Positions 27,935 to 38,008 of a DNA stretch of 64,000 bases are shown here, piece by piece. Source of the stretch: CAZLGM01 sp964623625. Lineage in GTDB: Bacteria; Desulfobacterota; Desulfobulbia; Desulfobulbales; Desulfocapsaceae. The translations under genes were made by a program, and so were the position numbers. Location of the stretch: assembly GCA_964623625.1 (NCBI GenBank), contig CAZUUJ010000004.1, positions 19,818-83,817 on the forward strand. The letters run 5' to 3'. Positions within the stretch are counted from its first letter, which is position 1. Each line of letters opens with the position of its first letter. The notes beneath the pieces were generated by a model. It was not told where the DNA came from, ran no database searches, and worked only from the letters and a program-made list of their open reading frames with translations.

Positions 27935-30900
27935 TTAGACAGCAAGGGCCGCCTCGATCTGGCTGCTGATCTGCTCCATGGTGAAACCCTGAATATTGAC
28001 GCCGCGTTTCGGACATGTTCCTTGACAAAGACCACATCCTTTGCAGTTTGCCTTATTGACGGTTATATATTTTGTGATTACATCACCTTCGTTTTCCGGT
28101 TGATTCTCAACAAGGTTGATGGCATTGAATGGACAAACATCAAGGCAAAGAGCGCAGCCGTCACATTTGTCGAGATCCGGCTCGGCTTTGACGGCATCGA
28201 GGCTCACATGACTTCTTGAAAGCAGTGTGGTGGCACGAGCTGATGCTGCCAGGGCCTGGGCTACTGATTCTTCCATAGGTTTCGGATACTGGGCCAGGCC
28301 GGCAACAAACAGACCGTCGGTGGCAAAATCGACAGGCCGCAGCTTGACATGGGCTTCCTGAAAGAAACCGTCACTGTCAACAGAAATTTTGTAGAGTTTG
28401 TTTAGTTTTTCCGCATCCGGGTTGGCAACAATGGCTGAGGCCAATATGACCATGTCCGCCTGAATGAGCAAGGGGCGGTGGAGCACGTGATCCCACACTT
28501 CGACACTGACCTGCTTCTTTTCGTACTCGACCTTCGGCTTTTCGTGTAATTCATAGTTTATGAAGATAATGCCTATGGTTCTTGCTTTTTTATACAGAGC
28601 CTCACGTTGTCCGTAAGTGCGGATATCCCGGTAAAGAATATAGATATTGCGGCTCGGATCCTCCTCTTTCAACTTAATGGCTGTCTGGATTGAGTGGGTG
28701 CAGCAGACCTTTGAGCAATACATCCTGTCACCCTCACGTGAACCGACACACTGAATGAAAACGAATGACCTTGCTTTGGCAACGTGCTGCTCTTTAAGTT
28801 CGAATAGCCGGTCAAACTCAAGCCCGGTAACTACAAAGGGAATTTTGTCATAGCCGTATTCGGCAGGCCTGTGTTCCCCGGCTCCTGTGGCCACAATGCC
28901 GATACCATGATTGATTGTTTGTGTCTTTTTTCTTCTGGTAACAATGGTTGAAGAAAAATTACCGATAAAGCCTTCAGCCCGGGTGACTTCCGACTCTTGA
29001 TGGATGACGATTCTGTCGTTGTTGGTTACCTCGGTGATCAACTTTTCAGTCTTGTCCTGGATTGATTCTCCGGACCAGGTGTGGCCAAGGTAGAGAGCGT
29101 TGCCTCCGAGAAGGTCGCTTTTTTCAATAAGATGAACGGTGAACCCCTGTTTTGCCATATTTAAGGCTGCCGTTAGTCCTGCGACACCGCCGCCGACAAC
29201 AAGGCCAATCTGGTCGATCGGTACGGAAATTCGATGCAGTGATACCTGCTTATCCACTTTGGCAACTGCCATCCGGATCAGATCTTTTGCCTTGGTTGTG
29301 GCAACGACGGGATCGGCTGCGTGAACCCAGGAATTCTGGTTCCTGATATTGGCCATTTCGATCAGATACTCGTTTAACCCGGAGGCTTTGAGGGTTTCTC
29401 GAAACAGCGGCTCATGTGTCCTTGGTGTGCAGGCGGCTACCACTACCCTATTCAGTCCTTTTTCTTTAATAGTATTTGTCAGGTGTTCCTGGGTATCCTG
29501 TGAACAGCTGAACAGGTTTCGTTCGACATGGCTGACATTTGGCAATGTCTTGGCGTAATCGGCTACCGTTTCAACATCGACAATACCCGCAATATTGGAG
29601 CCGCAGTGACAGACAAAAACACCGATGTTCGGGTCTTCCTCATTTACATTCCGTTCCTCTGGGAACGTTTTTTCTTTGGTGAGTGTGCCGCGGGCAGGTG
29701 CTAATTTGTCGGCAACAGCGGCTGCGGCAGCCGAACCTTCCATAACCGACTGTGGAATATCCTTGGGGCCGGCAAAAACACCACAGGCGTATATGCCTTC
29801 TCTGGAGGTCGATACCGGAGTGAAGTCCGAGGTGGAGGCGAATCCGTCATGGGTCAGCCTTACTCCGGCCATGTCGCTAAGCCTTTTGACATGCTCAGGG
29901 GTCTGCATCCCCACAGAAAGGACCACCATGTCATAATAATCTTCTATCTGGCGGCCTTCGTCGTTAATATAATGAATCCTCAGGTCCCCGCTATCGTTAT
30001 GCTGCTCGACTTCACCGATACGGCAGCGTGCAAAGCGAACGCCGGCCTTTTCCCGGGCATCACTATAATACCGGTCAAAATTTTTTCCATGGGTACGCAT
30101 ATCCATCATGAAGATGGTGGTCCCAAGGCCCGGGACATGCTCTTTTGCAACCACCGCTTCCTTGATGGCATACATGCAGCACACCGATGAGCAATACCCA
30201 TTACCGCACTTGTTTTCATCCCGCGAACCGACACACTGCAGAAATGCAATCTTGGTGATCTCTTTGCCGTCGGATGGTCTGACAAGGTGTCCCCCGGTAG
30301 GTCCGGAGGCTGAAAGCAGCCGCTCAAACTGCAATGAAGTTATAACATTGGGATACTTGCCGTAACCCCAGCCACTTACACTTGAGGGATCAAAGGGTTC
30401 GAAACCGGGAGCCAGAACAATGGCCCCGACTTGTATATCATGGTTTTGTTCGGTCTGATCAAAATCGATAGCCCCGGCAGGACATACCTTCTCACAAAAA
30501 CCGCAAGCACCAGCCTTTTTGAAGCGTATACAGCTATCACCATCAACCTGATACTTCAGCGGAACCGCCTGGGCATACTTGACATAAATAGCCTTGCGTT
30601 TTCCTGTGGCGGCATCATATTCACTGGCAACTTTTTTAGGGCATTTTGCTGCACATTCCCCACAGGCAATACACTTTTCCATATCCACGTAACGTGGATG
30701 TTCTTTGATTTTGACTTGAAAGTTGCCGGCTTCACCGGTTATCCCGGTTACTTCGCTCAGCGTCATCAGCCTGATGTTCAAGTGCCGACCGCACTCGACC
30801 AGTTTTGGCGCAATAATTCACATCGAGCAGTCGTTGGTGGGGAAGGTCTTGTCCAGCTGGGCCATTGCACCGCCTATGGCTCCGGACCTTTCAACCAGGT

Positions 30901-31000
30901 AAACGTAATATCCGGAATCCGCCAGATCCAGAGCAGTCTGCATACCTGTGATTCCGCCGCCGACAATCATTACTGAGCCAATTTTTTTGGTGTCCGGCAT
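27935..31000 (-). CDS. hdrA: Heterodisulfide reductase subunit A, long tandem form, selenoprotein (UGA = Sec61)
   Basis: 1021 residues with the TGA at 30818-30820 read as Sec. HdrA is the flavin subunit that bifurcates electrons from MvhAGD to ferredoxin and to HdrBC. The start at 31000 has GGAGAAAGG upstream. Residues 10-40 form the first FAD fold ('VMIVGGGITGMQTALDLADSG'-type). The motif 'FPTNDCSMC' has its last Cys replaced by TGA, after which the frame resumes with 'IIAPKLVECGRHLNI'. Two ferredoxin-type [4Fe-4S] motifs follow ('CIACGECAAKCP', 'CGFCEKVCP'). A second copy of the flavoprotein module starts near residue 555 ('IGLVVGGGVAGLTAALNMA'). C-terminal 'CDGCALCLDVCP' and 'CKGCGLCQGTCP' bind two more clusters. 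Archaeal HdrA is about 650 residues; this long form is usual in deltaproteobacteria. Confidence 0.92.
30779..30797 (-). promoter_or_regulatory. Bacterial SECIS hairpin in hdrA
   Basis: CGAGUGC-GGUCG-GCACUUG: seven pairs including one G-U, starting 20 nt after the UGA at 30818-30820. The GGUC loop resembles the apical loop of the Escherichia coli fdhF element. Confidence 0.68.
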
Positions 31001-31079
31001 GATACCTTTCTCCTTTGTTTCTCTTTCCAGACAGCCGTACTGGCATAAAAGCATACGGCTGGTTTACAAATCAGATCTG

Positions 31080-32558
31080 TTAAGCTCTTACGGATTCTTC
31101 ATCCGACTCTTCCGTGACCACAAGACTGTCGGCTACAAGCTCCCATAGGTATTTCACTTCTATGTTTAAATCGTATTCCGTGTTTAACGATTTCATCAGC
31201 TGGTCGCGGCAGTTGTGGCAGGGCGCGACGACAAGTTCCGCCCCTGTATCCTGGATCTGTCTTGCCTTTCGTCGTCCATAGAAGACTCTCTCGGGAGCAA
31301 AAGGCATTGCCCAGGCGCCGCCTCCGGCACCACAGCAGTAATTTGTTTCCCCTAGCGGGGTCATATCCTCATAATCCGGACACACTGCCCTGGTGATGAT
31401 TCTCCCTTCTTCGTAATAAGCCTGTCCAAAGGCCTTCATCGATTTCCGACCGTAATTACATGGGTCGTGGTATGTCGACTTCATTGTATGGATTGAGCCA
31501 TCAAGCTGGATGCGGTCCTTGTCTATATATTCCATCAGCAGATCGAATATTGACAGGATCTTGAATTCTTTGAGTGCTTCAGGGAACCATCTGTTCAACC
31601 CGGACCGGGTTGCGAAGTAAGCGTGGCCTCACTCCGGGAGGAGGAGGGCTTCACATTTCAGCCTCCTCATGTTGTCGACAATTCTGCCGACAATGGTTTT
31701 CATAGCTTCATCATCTCCTGAGAATAATCCCCAGTTGACTCCTTCCCAATTTTCAGATGAGATGGTCCATGATTCACCGGCAGCATGGAAAATTCGCCAC
31801 CAGTGTTTCATATCATCAGGTTCTGCAAACGGTTCCTTGGAGTTAACGGTAACGAGCAGCCTCGACCCGACAACATCGATAGGTGTTTTAAACCCAGCTG
31901 TTCCTTCATTCGCAAGCTCTTGACCCAACTCCTGACATAGGAAAACAAAATCCTCTTTTGGAATCCCCAGATTATTGCCCCGCTCAAGACAGGTGGATAC
32001 GCCTTTATGGATTGGGCCGGGCACAAGGTTACGATTACGGGCGCTGCGCAGGCGACGCATGAGAGACATGATCTCGATTGAGGCCGGACAAACATTTTCA
32101 CATTTACCGCACATGGTGCATTTCCAGGGCCAGTTGGACTCTAAAAGCTCTGTCTCCATGCCAAGGACAGCCATCCGCACAATCTTTCGAGGATCAAGGC
32201 CATCCACACCGGAGATGGGACAAGCGGCAGCACAAGTGCCGCAGGTAAGGCAGGTGTCTGCCCATTGGGGATCTGTGTATATCGTTTTGTCGATTTGTCC
32301 GATATCAAGCGGCTCTGATGGAAATCTGTCATCTTCGATTTTCTGCACAGTTTCCAGGTCGATATTGCTGGTTGGCCTGATAATCGGTTCCCGACCGAAC
32401 TTCTCACACAAAGCATAATAATCATCGAATTTCATCAGATACTTTCTGCCTGGACCGGCCTTGGCAGCAAGGGTGCCGGCATTGATCCAGTTCCTGATGG
32501 TATTCCGGTGAACACCAAATTCATCCGCCATCTCACTGATTCGAAATTCATACATCAT
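31080..32558 (-). CDS. HTH-HdrC-HdrD/HdrB-like fusion protein, selenoprotein (UGA = Sec310)
   Basis: 492 residues when the TGA at 31629-31631 is read as Sec; otherwise it appears as two ORFs (31629-32558 and 31080-31598). Residues 1-60 look like a MerR/excisionase-type helix-turn-helix ('RISEMADEFGVHRNTIRNWI'). Next come two [4Fe-4S] motifs as in HdrC: C103/106/109/113 and C147/150/153/157. The C-terminal part is HdrB/HdrD-like: 'LLLPE-[Sec]-GHAYFATRSG', where homologues have PECGHA, then 'YHDPCNYGR', 'NYCCGAGGG' and 'APCHNC' of one CCG domain, which binds the non-cubane cluster at the disulfide site. The 3' end lies 80 bp before hdrA. The 5' end overlaps the maturation protease by 11 bp. Acts as the HdrBC electron-accepting arm. 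The DNA-binding-like domain is unusual. Confidence 0.85.
31596..31612 (-). promoter_or_regulatory. Bacterial SECIS hairpin in the HdrC-HdrD-like gene
   Basis: CAACCC-GGUCC-GGGUUG: six perfect pairs with a GGUCC loop, starting exactly 16 nt after the UGA at 31629-31631. Loop close to that of the hdrA hairpin. Confidence 0.78.
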
Positions 32559-33054
32559 GGGACGTTACCTCGTGTAAGTGCATTTCCTCCAATAGGCCCA
32601 GAACCTTCTTGCACGCCCTGGAGACGGCTTTTGTCATGGGGACAGAGAGGCCCGGTTCGATTTCGGTTGGGATATATGCGGCCTGTGCAGCAACAATCGT
32701 CACCTCAATACCGGTATATTCTTCAAGCTCCTGCAGGAGGTTGACTGTGGGAAATTGATGAAGAGAAAAGTCGTGAATCTTTTTACAGGGAATTGATGAT
32801 GAGTCGATGGTGAACACGTCACCGGGAAACCGGTCGGCAAAATCGACTGCATCCAGAATGATAATATGTGCCGGCCTGCACTCTTCGCACAGAAGATAGT
32901 CAAAGAGATATTCTCGGATACCGGTCATCGCATCGATGGCAGTAACGTTTCCAGGGAGCAGATGCCTGGAGTTCAGTTCTTTGATAACCGCCGGTCCAAA
33001 ACCATCATCGCCCATGATCGGATTGCCGCACCCAAATATGGTAATTGAGTTCAT
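32548..33054 (-). CDS. Hydrogenase maturation protease (HyaD/HycI/FrcD family)
   Basis: 168 residues from 'MNSITIFGCGNP' (ATG 33054); the frame is open to 33096. This Ni-dependent endopeptidase trims the C-terminal tail of the [NiFe]-hydrogenase large subunit once nickel is inserted. The family motif 'FGCGNPIMGDDGFGP' is at residues 7-21 with the acidic metal ligand at D16 or D17, a second acid in 'IILDAVDFAD' (68-74) and a His-rich stretch 'HDFSLHQFP' (94-102). It is the first gene of the operon and overlaps the HTH-Hdr gene, so its production is coupled to the complex it serves. The tail of MvhA downstream is the obvious substrate. Confidence 0.88.
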   Translation of the reverse strand: MNSITIFGCGNPIMGDDGFGPAVIKELNSRHLLPGNVTAIDAMTGIREYLFDYLLCEECRPAHIIILDAVDFADRFPGDVFTIDSSSIPCKKIHDFSLHQFPTVNLLQELEEYTGIEVTIVAAQAAYIPTEIEPGLSVPMTKAVSRACKKVLGLLEEMHLHEVTSHDV

Positions 33055-33460
33055 GATTCTGCTTTGCCCTTGTGCAAAATTGAACATTACGCACAATAAA
33101 TGCCATCAGGATTGTCATGTCAAGAGGTTTTTAAAGCGTATTTTAAATTCCTGTCATCGATGTCTCACAATGTGGTGTCAACGATAAACTGTTGCATAAT
33201 ACTCAGTAATTATTTTGCTTGTCAGTTGCCGACTTGATTTGAATAAAGGGGCTCTGTGGCTTAAGTCAGCAACACGCAGGCGAGGAAGGGGGGCAAGTTG
33301 TTTGTGACAGTGCAGCGCTGACGCTACACAGGTTGCCTAATGGTCGAATTGCCAACAAATCAGAAAAAAAGTAAACTGACTCAGCAATTCCACGAAAACC
33401 ACTGCCAGATCTGAAAATATGAAATACAATGCGTCTGATGATCGAAACAAGGGGACACCG
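33055..33460. other. Divergent intergenic region upstream of the hdr-mvh operon
   Basis: Should hold the operon promoter. An inverted repeat TTGTGC-n15-GCACAA lies at 33070-33096, only 16-42 bp before the first start codon, and might be an operator. Nothing else recognised to 33460. Confidence 0.45.
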
Positions 33461-36070
33461 ATGAGTCGTATTGTATTGGGCAGATTATCTTTTCTTATTT
33501 GTCTCTGCCTAGCTGTATTTTTATATCCTGAAGCCGGAATTGCTGTGGAACGCATCCAGGATTTTAAAAGTGTTATCCGGATAAACAGGGATGCCACCAT
33601 TACCGTTACTGAGACCATTACTGTACATGCCGAGGGTGTAAACATTAAGCGCGGTATTTATCGCGATCTGCCCTTGATGCAAACCAATGCTTACGGAACT
33701 GATTATGCAGTAATCGTTGATGTCCAAACTGTGCGTCGCAACGGTCATCCCGAGCCACATTTCACAAAAATCGGTACTCAATACTTACGGTTATACATCG
33801 GGGAAAAAGATGTTTTTCTTGAATCAGGTATCCACATCTATGAGATTACCTATGTTGTCGGCCAACAGATAGCCTTTCTGCAGCAGTATGACGAGCTTGC
33901 CTGGAATGTGACAGGCAATGAGTGGAGCTTTCCTATTGATTCAGTACAGGCAGAAGTAAGATTACCGTCAGGAATTTCACCTCTTCAGCAGAGTGCGTAC
34001 ACAGGAAGGCGGGGGGAGGCAGGGAAAGATTATTCTGTCAGCAGCAACCGGCAGGGCAGCATTGTTTTTACTGCAACGCGCCAATTGGCAAGAGGTGAAG
34101 GCTTGACTATAGCAGTTGCCTGGCCTAAGGGAATTGTGGAAAAACCCGCTTATCTGCCACAGCATGAACCGCCAAAAGAACGTATTCTGAATTATGATTC
34201 CCATGTGGTGGTGATGGGAGATGGCCGCCTCAATGTTACTGAGTCAATACGGGTGATTTGCAGTGCGGAAGGAATATACGGTGGTCTCTGGCGTCACTTC
34301 ACCAAGTATCGTGAATCGTCTTACACAGGAAATCGTGGACGATCTGTAAAGCGGATTATCAAAGTGGTCAAGACAGGTATGGATGGTGACCCGGTACCTT
34401 TTAAGATAACGCAATCAGCATATACGCTGTATGTCCACTGGGGACCGCAAACAAGATATATTGAACCGGGCATCCATCTATTTACTCTCAGCTATACGGT
34501 GGAGAGGCAAATTGACCGACAGTCCGAAGGGGAATTTCTCTATTGGGAGGCTCAGGGATATGGCTGGTCTTTCCCGCTGGAAAAAGCACAACTCACCCTC
34601 GAATTTCCTTCCGGAGCACGTATCATCAAATCAGCCGGTGGAAAGGGAAAGGCTGCTTCCCATGAGGATAAGCAGGTTATTGACCGTCTTTCTGCCGAAA
34701 AGATCCAAATTCGTTCCGCATCAATATTAACAACCGGAAAGAGCCTGGTTGCCCGACTTGTCTGGCCACCGGCAACGTTTTCCGAACCCTCCTGGTTCCA
34801 GAGGTTGCACTACTCCATTTTGGATTATGTTTACACCTACCTTGGGGGGCTCTTCCTGTTGGTAACGTTTGTTTATTATCTCCTTGTTTGGCATCGCAGA
34901 GGCCGAGATCCTGAAAAAGGGACTGTTATTCCTCTTTTTAAACCGCCGGAGAATTTATCACCTGCAGCAGTACGCTTCATTGATCAACGGGGAGAGGACA
35001 ACACGCTGTTGTCTATTTCAATTTTAAATATGGCGGTGAATGGGTGGCTGCGTATTAAAGAAGAGAAGGAAGAAGAATACATTCTTGAACGTCTTGATGG
35101 CTCCAAAAACCAACTGGCCCCAGAGGAGGAGGCAGCATTTGATCAACTTTTTAAATCTGGAAAAACCCTTGAGATGCAATCAAATAATTACAGCAGATTC
35201 AGGGCGGCAAGAAAAGCGCTGAATAAAGGTCTGGAAGAGAACTTTGGAGGAGCAAATTATTTTTCTAACAACTACCTGTGGATATTTTTTGGTGCCTTAC
35301 TCTCACTGATACCGATGGGACTGGTGACCATGGATGCCTCCAGATTGGAGTTCGGTATTTTTTTAGCAGTCGCCTTGGCGCTTTGTTCAGGTGCTGCCAG
35401 TATCATTGGCTATTTTACAATCCAGGCATGGTCTCAGCTTCTGGCAGGTCACGCCCGTCTCTTTGGTGTTCTTGTATTGACCTTTCTTTTAGCCTTTCCT
35501 ATTCTGGGTCTGGAATTTGTGCTTATCAAAGCCTACGCAGGACTCATGCCCATTGTTGGGTTGATTCTTTTTCTTCTGTCTCCGGTTCTTGTGGCCATTT
35601 TTTTTCAGCTACTGCGAGCCTATTCAGTGAAAGGCAGAAAGATCATGGATGGTATTAAGGGATTTGCCTTATACCTTAAGACCACGGAAGAAGGCAGGCT
35701 CCAATCCATGAATCCGCCTGAGAAAACGCCTGAATTGTTCGAAAAATTTCTTCCATACGCCCAGGCTCTGGAACTGGAACTCGCATGGTGCAATCAATTT
35801 GCCCGTGTTCTCAAAGAGGCATCTCAGACTCCCGGCGCCGGCTATACACCTGGATGGTATCAGGGAACAGTATGGCATCCGGAGAAAAGCACATTCTTTA
35901 TGGAGGATTTCTCAGGCCGGTTCAGAAGTTCATTATCTTCTGCTGCAAGCGCGCCCAGTTCAAGATCAGGGTCAAGTGGGAGTGGGTCCCGTTTTTCAGG
36001 CGGCGGTTTTTCCAGTGGTGGCGGTTCCTCCGGTGGCGGCGGAGGTGGAGGTGGAGGCGGTGGCTGGTAG
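33461..36070 (+). CDS. DUF2207-domain membrane protein with duplicated N-terminal domain and poly-Gly tail
   Basis: 869 residues from the ATG at 33461, preceded by AAGGGGA (the frame is open from 33419). A signal peptide ends near residue 30. Two DUF2207-type beta domains follow. The first includes 'VTETITVHAEGVNIKRGIYRDLP' type sequence and 'ELAWNVTGNEWSFPI'. The second repeats both elements: 'LNVTESIRVICSAEG' and 'YWEAQGYGWSFPLEKAQLTLEFPSG'. Two or three transmembrane segments and a cytoplasmic middle domain come next, then more helices. The C-terminus is an SGSGSRFSGGGFSSGGG-type low-complexity tail ending GGW, standard for this family. Most DUF2207 proteins have one such domain. Function unknown; a cell-envelope role is presumed. 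Confidence 0.82.
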   Translation: MSRIVLGRLSFLICLCLAVFLYPEAGIAVERIQDFKSVIRINRDATITVTETITVHAEGVNIKRGIYRDLPLMQTNAYGTDYAVIVDVQTVRRNGHPEPHFTKIGTQYLRLYIGEKDVFLESGIHIYEITYVVGQQIAFLQQYDELAWNVTGNEWSFPIDSVQAEVRLPSGISPLQQSAYTGRRGEAGKDYSVSSNRQGSIVFTATRQLARGEGLTIAVAWPKGIVEKPAYLPQHEPPKERILNYDSHVVVMGDGRLNVTESIRVICSAEGIYGGLWRHFTKYRESSYTGNRGRSVKRIIKVVKTGMDGDPVPFKITQSAYTLYVHWGPQTRYIEPGIHLFTLSYTVERQIDRQSEGEFLYWEAQGYGWSFPLEKAQLTLEFPSGARIIKSAGGKGKAASHEDKQVIDRLSAEKIQIRSASILTTGKSLVARLVWPPATFSEPSWFQRLHYSILDYVYTYLGGLFLLVTFVYYLLVWHRRGRDPEKGTVIPLFKPPENLSPAAVRFIDQRGEDNTLLSISILNMAVNGWLRIKEEKEEEYILERLDGSKNQLAPEEEAAFDQLFKSGKTLEMQSNNYSRFRAARKALNKGLEENFGGANYFSNNYLWIFFGALLSLIPMGLVTMDASRLEFGIFLAVALALCSGAASIIGYFTIQAWSQLLAGHARLFGVLVLTFLLAFPILGLEFVLIKAYAGLMPIVGLILFLLSPVLVAIFFQLLRAYSVKGRKIMDGIKGFALYLKTTEEGRLQSMNPPEKTPELFEKFLPYAQALELELAWCNQFARVLKEASQTPGAGYTPGWYQGTVWHPEKSTFFMEDFSGRFRSSLSSAASAPSSRSGSSGSGSRFSGGGFSSGGGSSGGGGGGGGGGGW

Positions 36071-36275
36071 TTGAGCAGAATGTAAAAGTGGTCAGCAATT
36101 CACTGCACATGGCCCTGATAATAACTGGCAATCTGTAGTAAAGGCTCACTAGGCCTTTCCGTGTTGTTCCGTCAACTCATATTGACATTGAATAATCTAA
36201 ATTGTAGTCTTTTTTGACACATCAGGCAGTGGTTCACCACTTCAGAATCTAACTTTTGTTCATGCGGATAAGAGA

Positions 36276-37859
36276 GTGAAAAACAGTTTCTTATCATCCA
36301 TCTCATGGTTCGAAGCCGGAATTGTTACAATACTTCTTCTACTTCTTGCCGTTGATCTTTCCCACACTTCGGAGGCAATTTTCGCAGGTGACGACGGTAA
36401 GTACCTATCCTGGGTCTGGCATCGGATTGAAACCGGACTCTATGCCCCTTTTGCAACTCAAACGAGTCATAAGGCCAACATGATACTGGGTGGTGCCAGT
36501 TCTCTGTTCCTGCTGGCACCGTTGTCTCTTGGCGCGCCTTTAATAACGACCGCACTGGTCGTAAGTGCTCTGGCATCAGCTATTACACTGTGGCTGCTCT
36601 ATGATTTGGGACGTCTGCTGGAATCTCGTGTCGCCGGCCTGCTAAGTGTCCTGGCTTATCTACCACTGCAGACTACTGATCTACGTACACGAGAGTTGAT
36701 TTTTCTCATTCCCATGTTTCTACTGAGTCTCAACCTTGGCATCCGGCTGATGCGGAACGGCCGTGACACACTCTATATCTGGTTGACGCTATCAGTGGGC
36801 CTTATGATAAATACGCATTATCAGGGTCTGCTTCTTTTGATCGGAATCATTGCCGCCCTCAGTGTTACTTCCAGCAGCCTTCCTGCCACTCGGGGAATCG
36901 TACTGCTCCTGGTCGCAGCCATGGCTGTGATTTTTGCCGCCACTCCGGTTATGGCGCTCTCACGTCTTCCTCTATGGGCTATGTACACACTGATTGTTTG
37001 CATTCTGCTGTGGTCGGCGCTTCCATATACCAATCGACTGGGACCGATACTGTTGGTTATTTCACTTGCGGTTGCCATATTTGTCGCCCCTGCTGCTGTT
37101 CAAGAAGGATTTCGAAGGCTGGTTAATCCTCAAATACCTTACGATCATCTTCAGAAAATATGTCTTACCATTGGGGCAGGGGGAGGGCTTTTATTATTGG
37201 CATCATGGGTCCGCAAAGGTTTTGCCAGAAGAGTTTCAGCCGAAGCCCTGCTCATACCATTGATACTGGTCATTATCGTCCTCGGCAGCGTCATCCTGAA
37301 GCTTATTTTCAACATTTCATGGAGATACTATTTCTGGGAACCGACCTATGCTCTCCTAAGCCTGACTGGTGGGATCGCAGTCGCGCGTATACTCGTTTGG
37401 GTGCAGATAGGCGTCTGGTCCAGACGAGCCGTTTCCGTACTCTTGGTATGTTTGATATTGGTTGCCTCAGGCGAAGGAGTGCAACGGCGGATTAACCGCC
37501 CAAACCTGCAGGATGAAATGACCCTAGGTGAAGCAAAAGCTCTACTCACAGCGCTGATTGCAGTGGATGGGATTCCCCAGGTTCATGATCATATTTCAAA
37601 ATTCAATCGCATTCCTTACAACCTCTCATTATTATATCGTCTTGGCCCCGGAAATACCTATCAGCAAGACCGGGAACTGATTGCATATCTGGAAAGACCA
37701 GGGACTGAAACTGCCCGGCTTGTGTATGAAAAACCCTGGTTGTCTAACCAGCAGATCGGTCGTTACCAGATATTCTGGTTTGCTGTTGATCCAAATATCG
37801 GGGATTCAAAACTTGTTTCGCTCGATGAGGGTTACAGTTTCCAGATGGTCGTACGATGA
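36276..37859 (+). CDS. Polytopic membrane protein, glycosyltransferase-39-like
   Basis: 527 residues, GTG start at 36276 after 'AGAGA'. About 11-12 transmembrane helices cover residues 12-410, and a short soluble tail follows. The first loop has 'FAGDDGKYLSWVWHRIETG', with paired Asp where ArnT/PMT-type GT-C enzymes keep their catalytic residues. That and the helix pattern suggest a lipid-linked sugar transferase, but the identity is weak and no exact family is recognised. The adjacent convergent gene encodes a dolichyl-phosphate-glucose-synthase-like GT2 that could supply its donor. Confidence 0.6.
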   Translation: MKNSFLSSISWFEAGIVTILLLLLAVDLSHTSEAIFAGDDGKYLSWVWHRIETGLYAPFATQTSHKANMILGGASSLFLLAPLSLGAPLITTALVVSALASAITLWLLYDLGRLLESRVAGLLSVLAYLPLQTTDLRTRELIFLIPMFLLSLNLGIRLMRNGRDTLYIWLTLSVGLMINTHYQGLLLLIGIIAALSVTSSSLPATRGIVLLLVAAMAVIFAATPVMALSRLPLWAMYTLIVCILLWSALPYTNRLGPILLVISLAVAIFVAPAAVQEGFRRLVNPQIPYDHLQKICLTIGAGGGLLLLASWVRKGFARRVSAEALLIPLILVIIVLGSVILKLIFNISWRYYFWEPTYALLSLTGGIAVARILVWVQIGVWSRRAVSVLLVCLILVASGEGVQRRINRPNLQDEMTLGEAKALLTALIAVDGIPQVHDHISKFNRIPYNLSLLYRLGPGNTYQQDRELIAYLERPGTETARLVYEKPWLSNQQIGRYQIFWFAVDPNIGDSKLVSLDEGYSFQMVVR

Positions 37860-38008
37860 TAAAAGAGAAGAATCAACTGAAAGAAAAAACTGTCACCGTT
37901 TCTGTCATCTCCCTTGAAACAGTTGTTTTTTAGAGCCTCTCCCGAATTTGGTTAAGCCGTAGAGTTGAAAAAAGTGATGAAAAAATGGAAGGGAGCCAAG
38001 TTCCCGGA

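Noticed and set aside
31080..32558. Two separate genes (HTH-HdrC and HdrB) instead of one
   Set aside because: The TGA sits within a conserved motif, the frame is unbroken, and a SECIS-type hairpin follows at the same 16-nt distance as in mvhA and mvhD.
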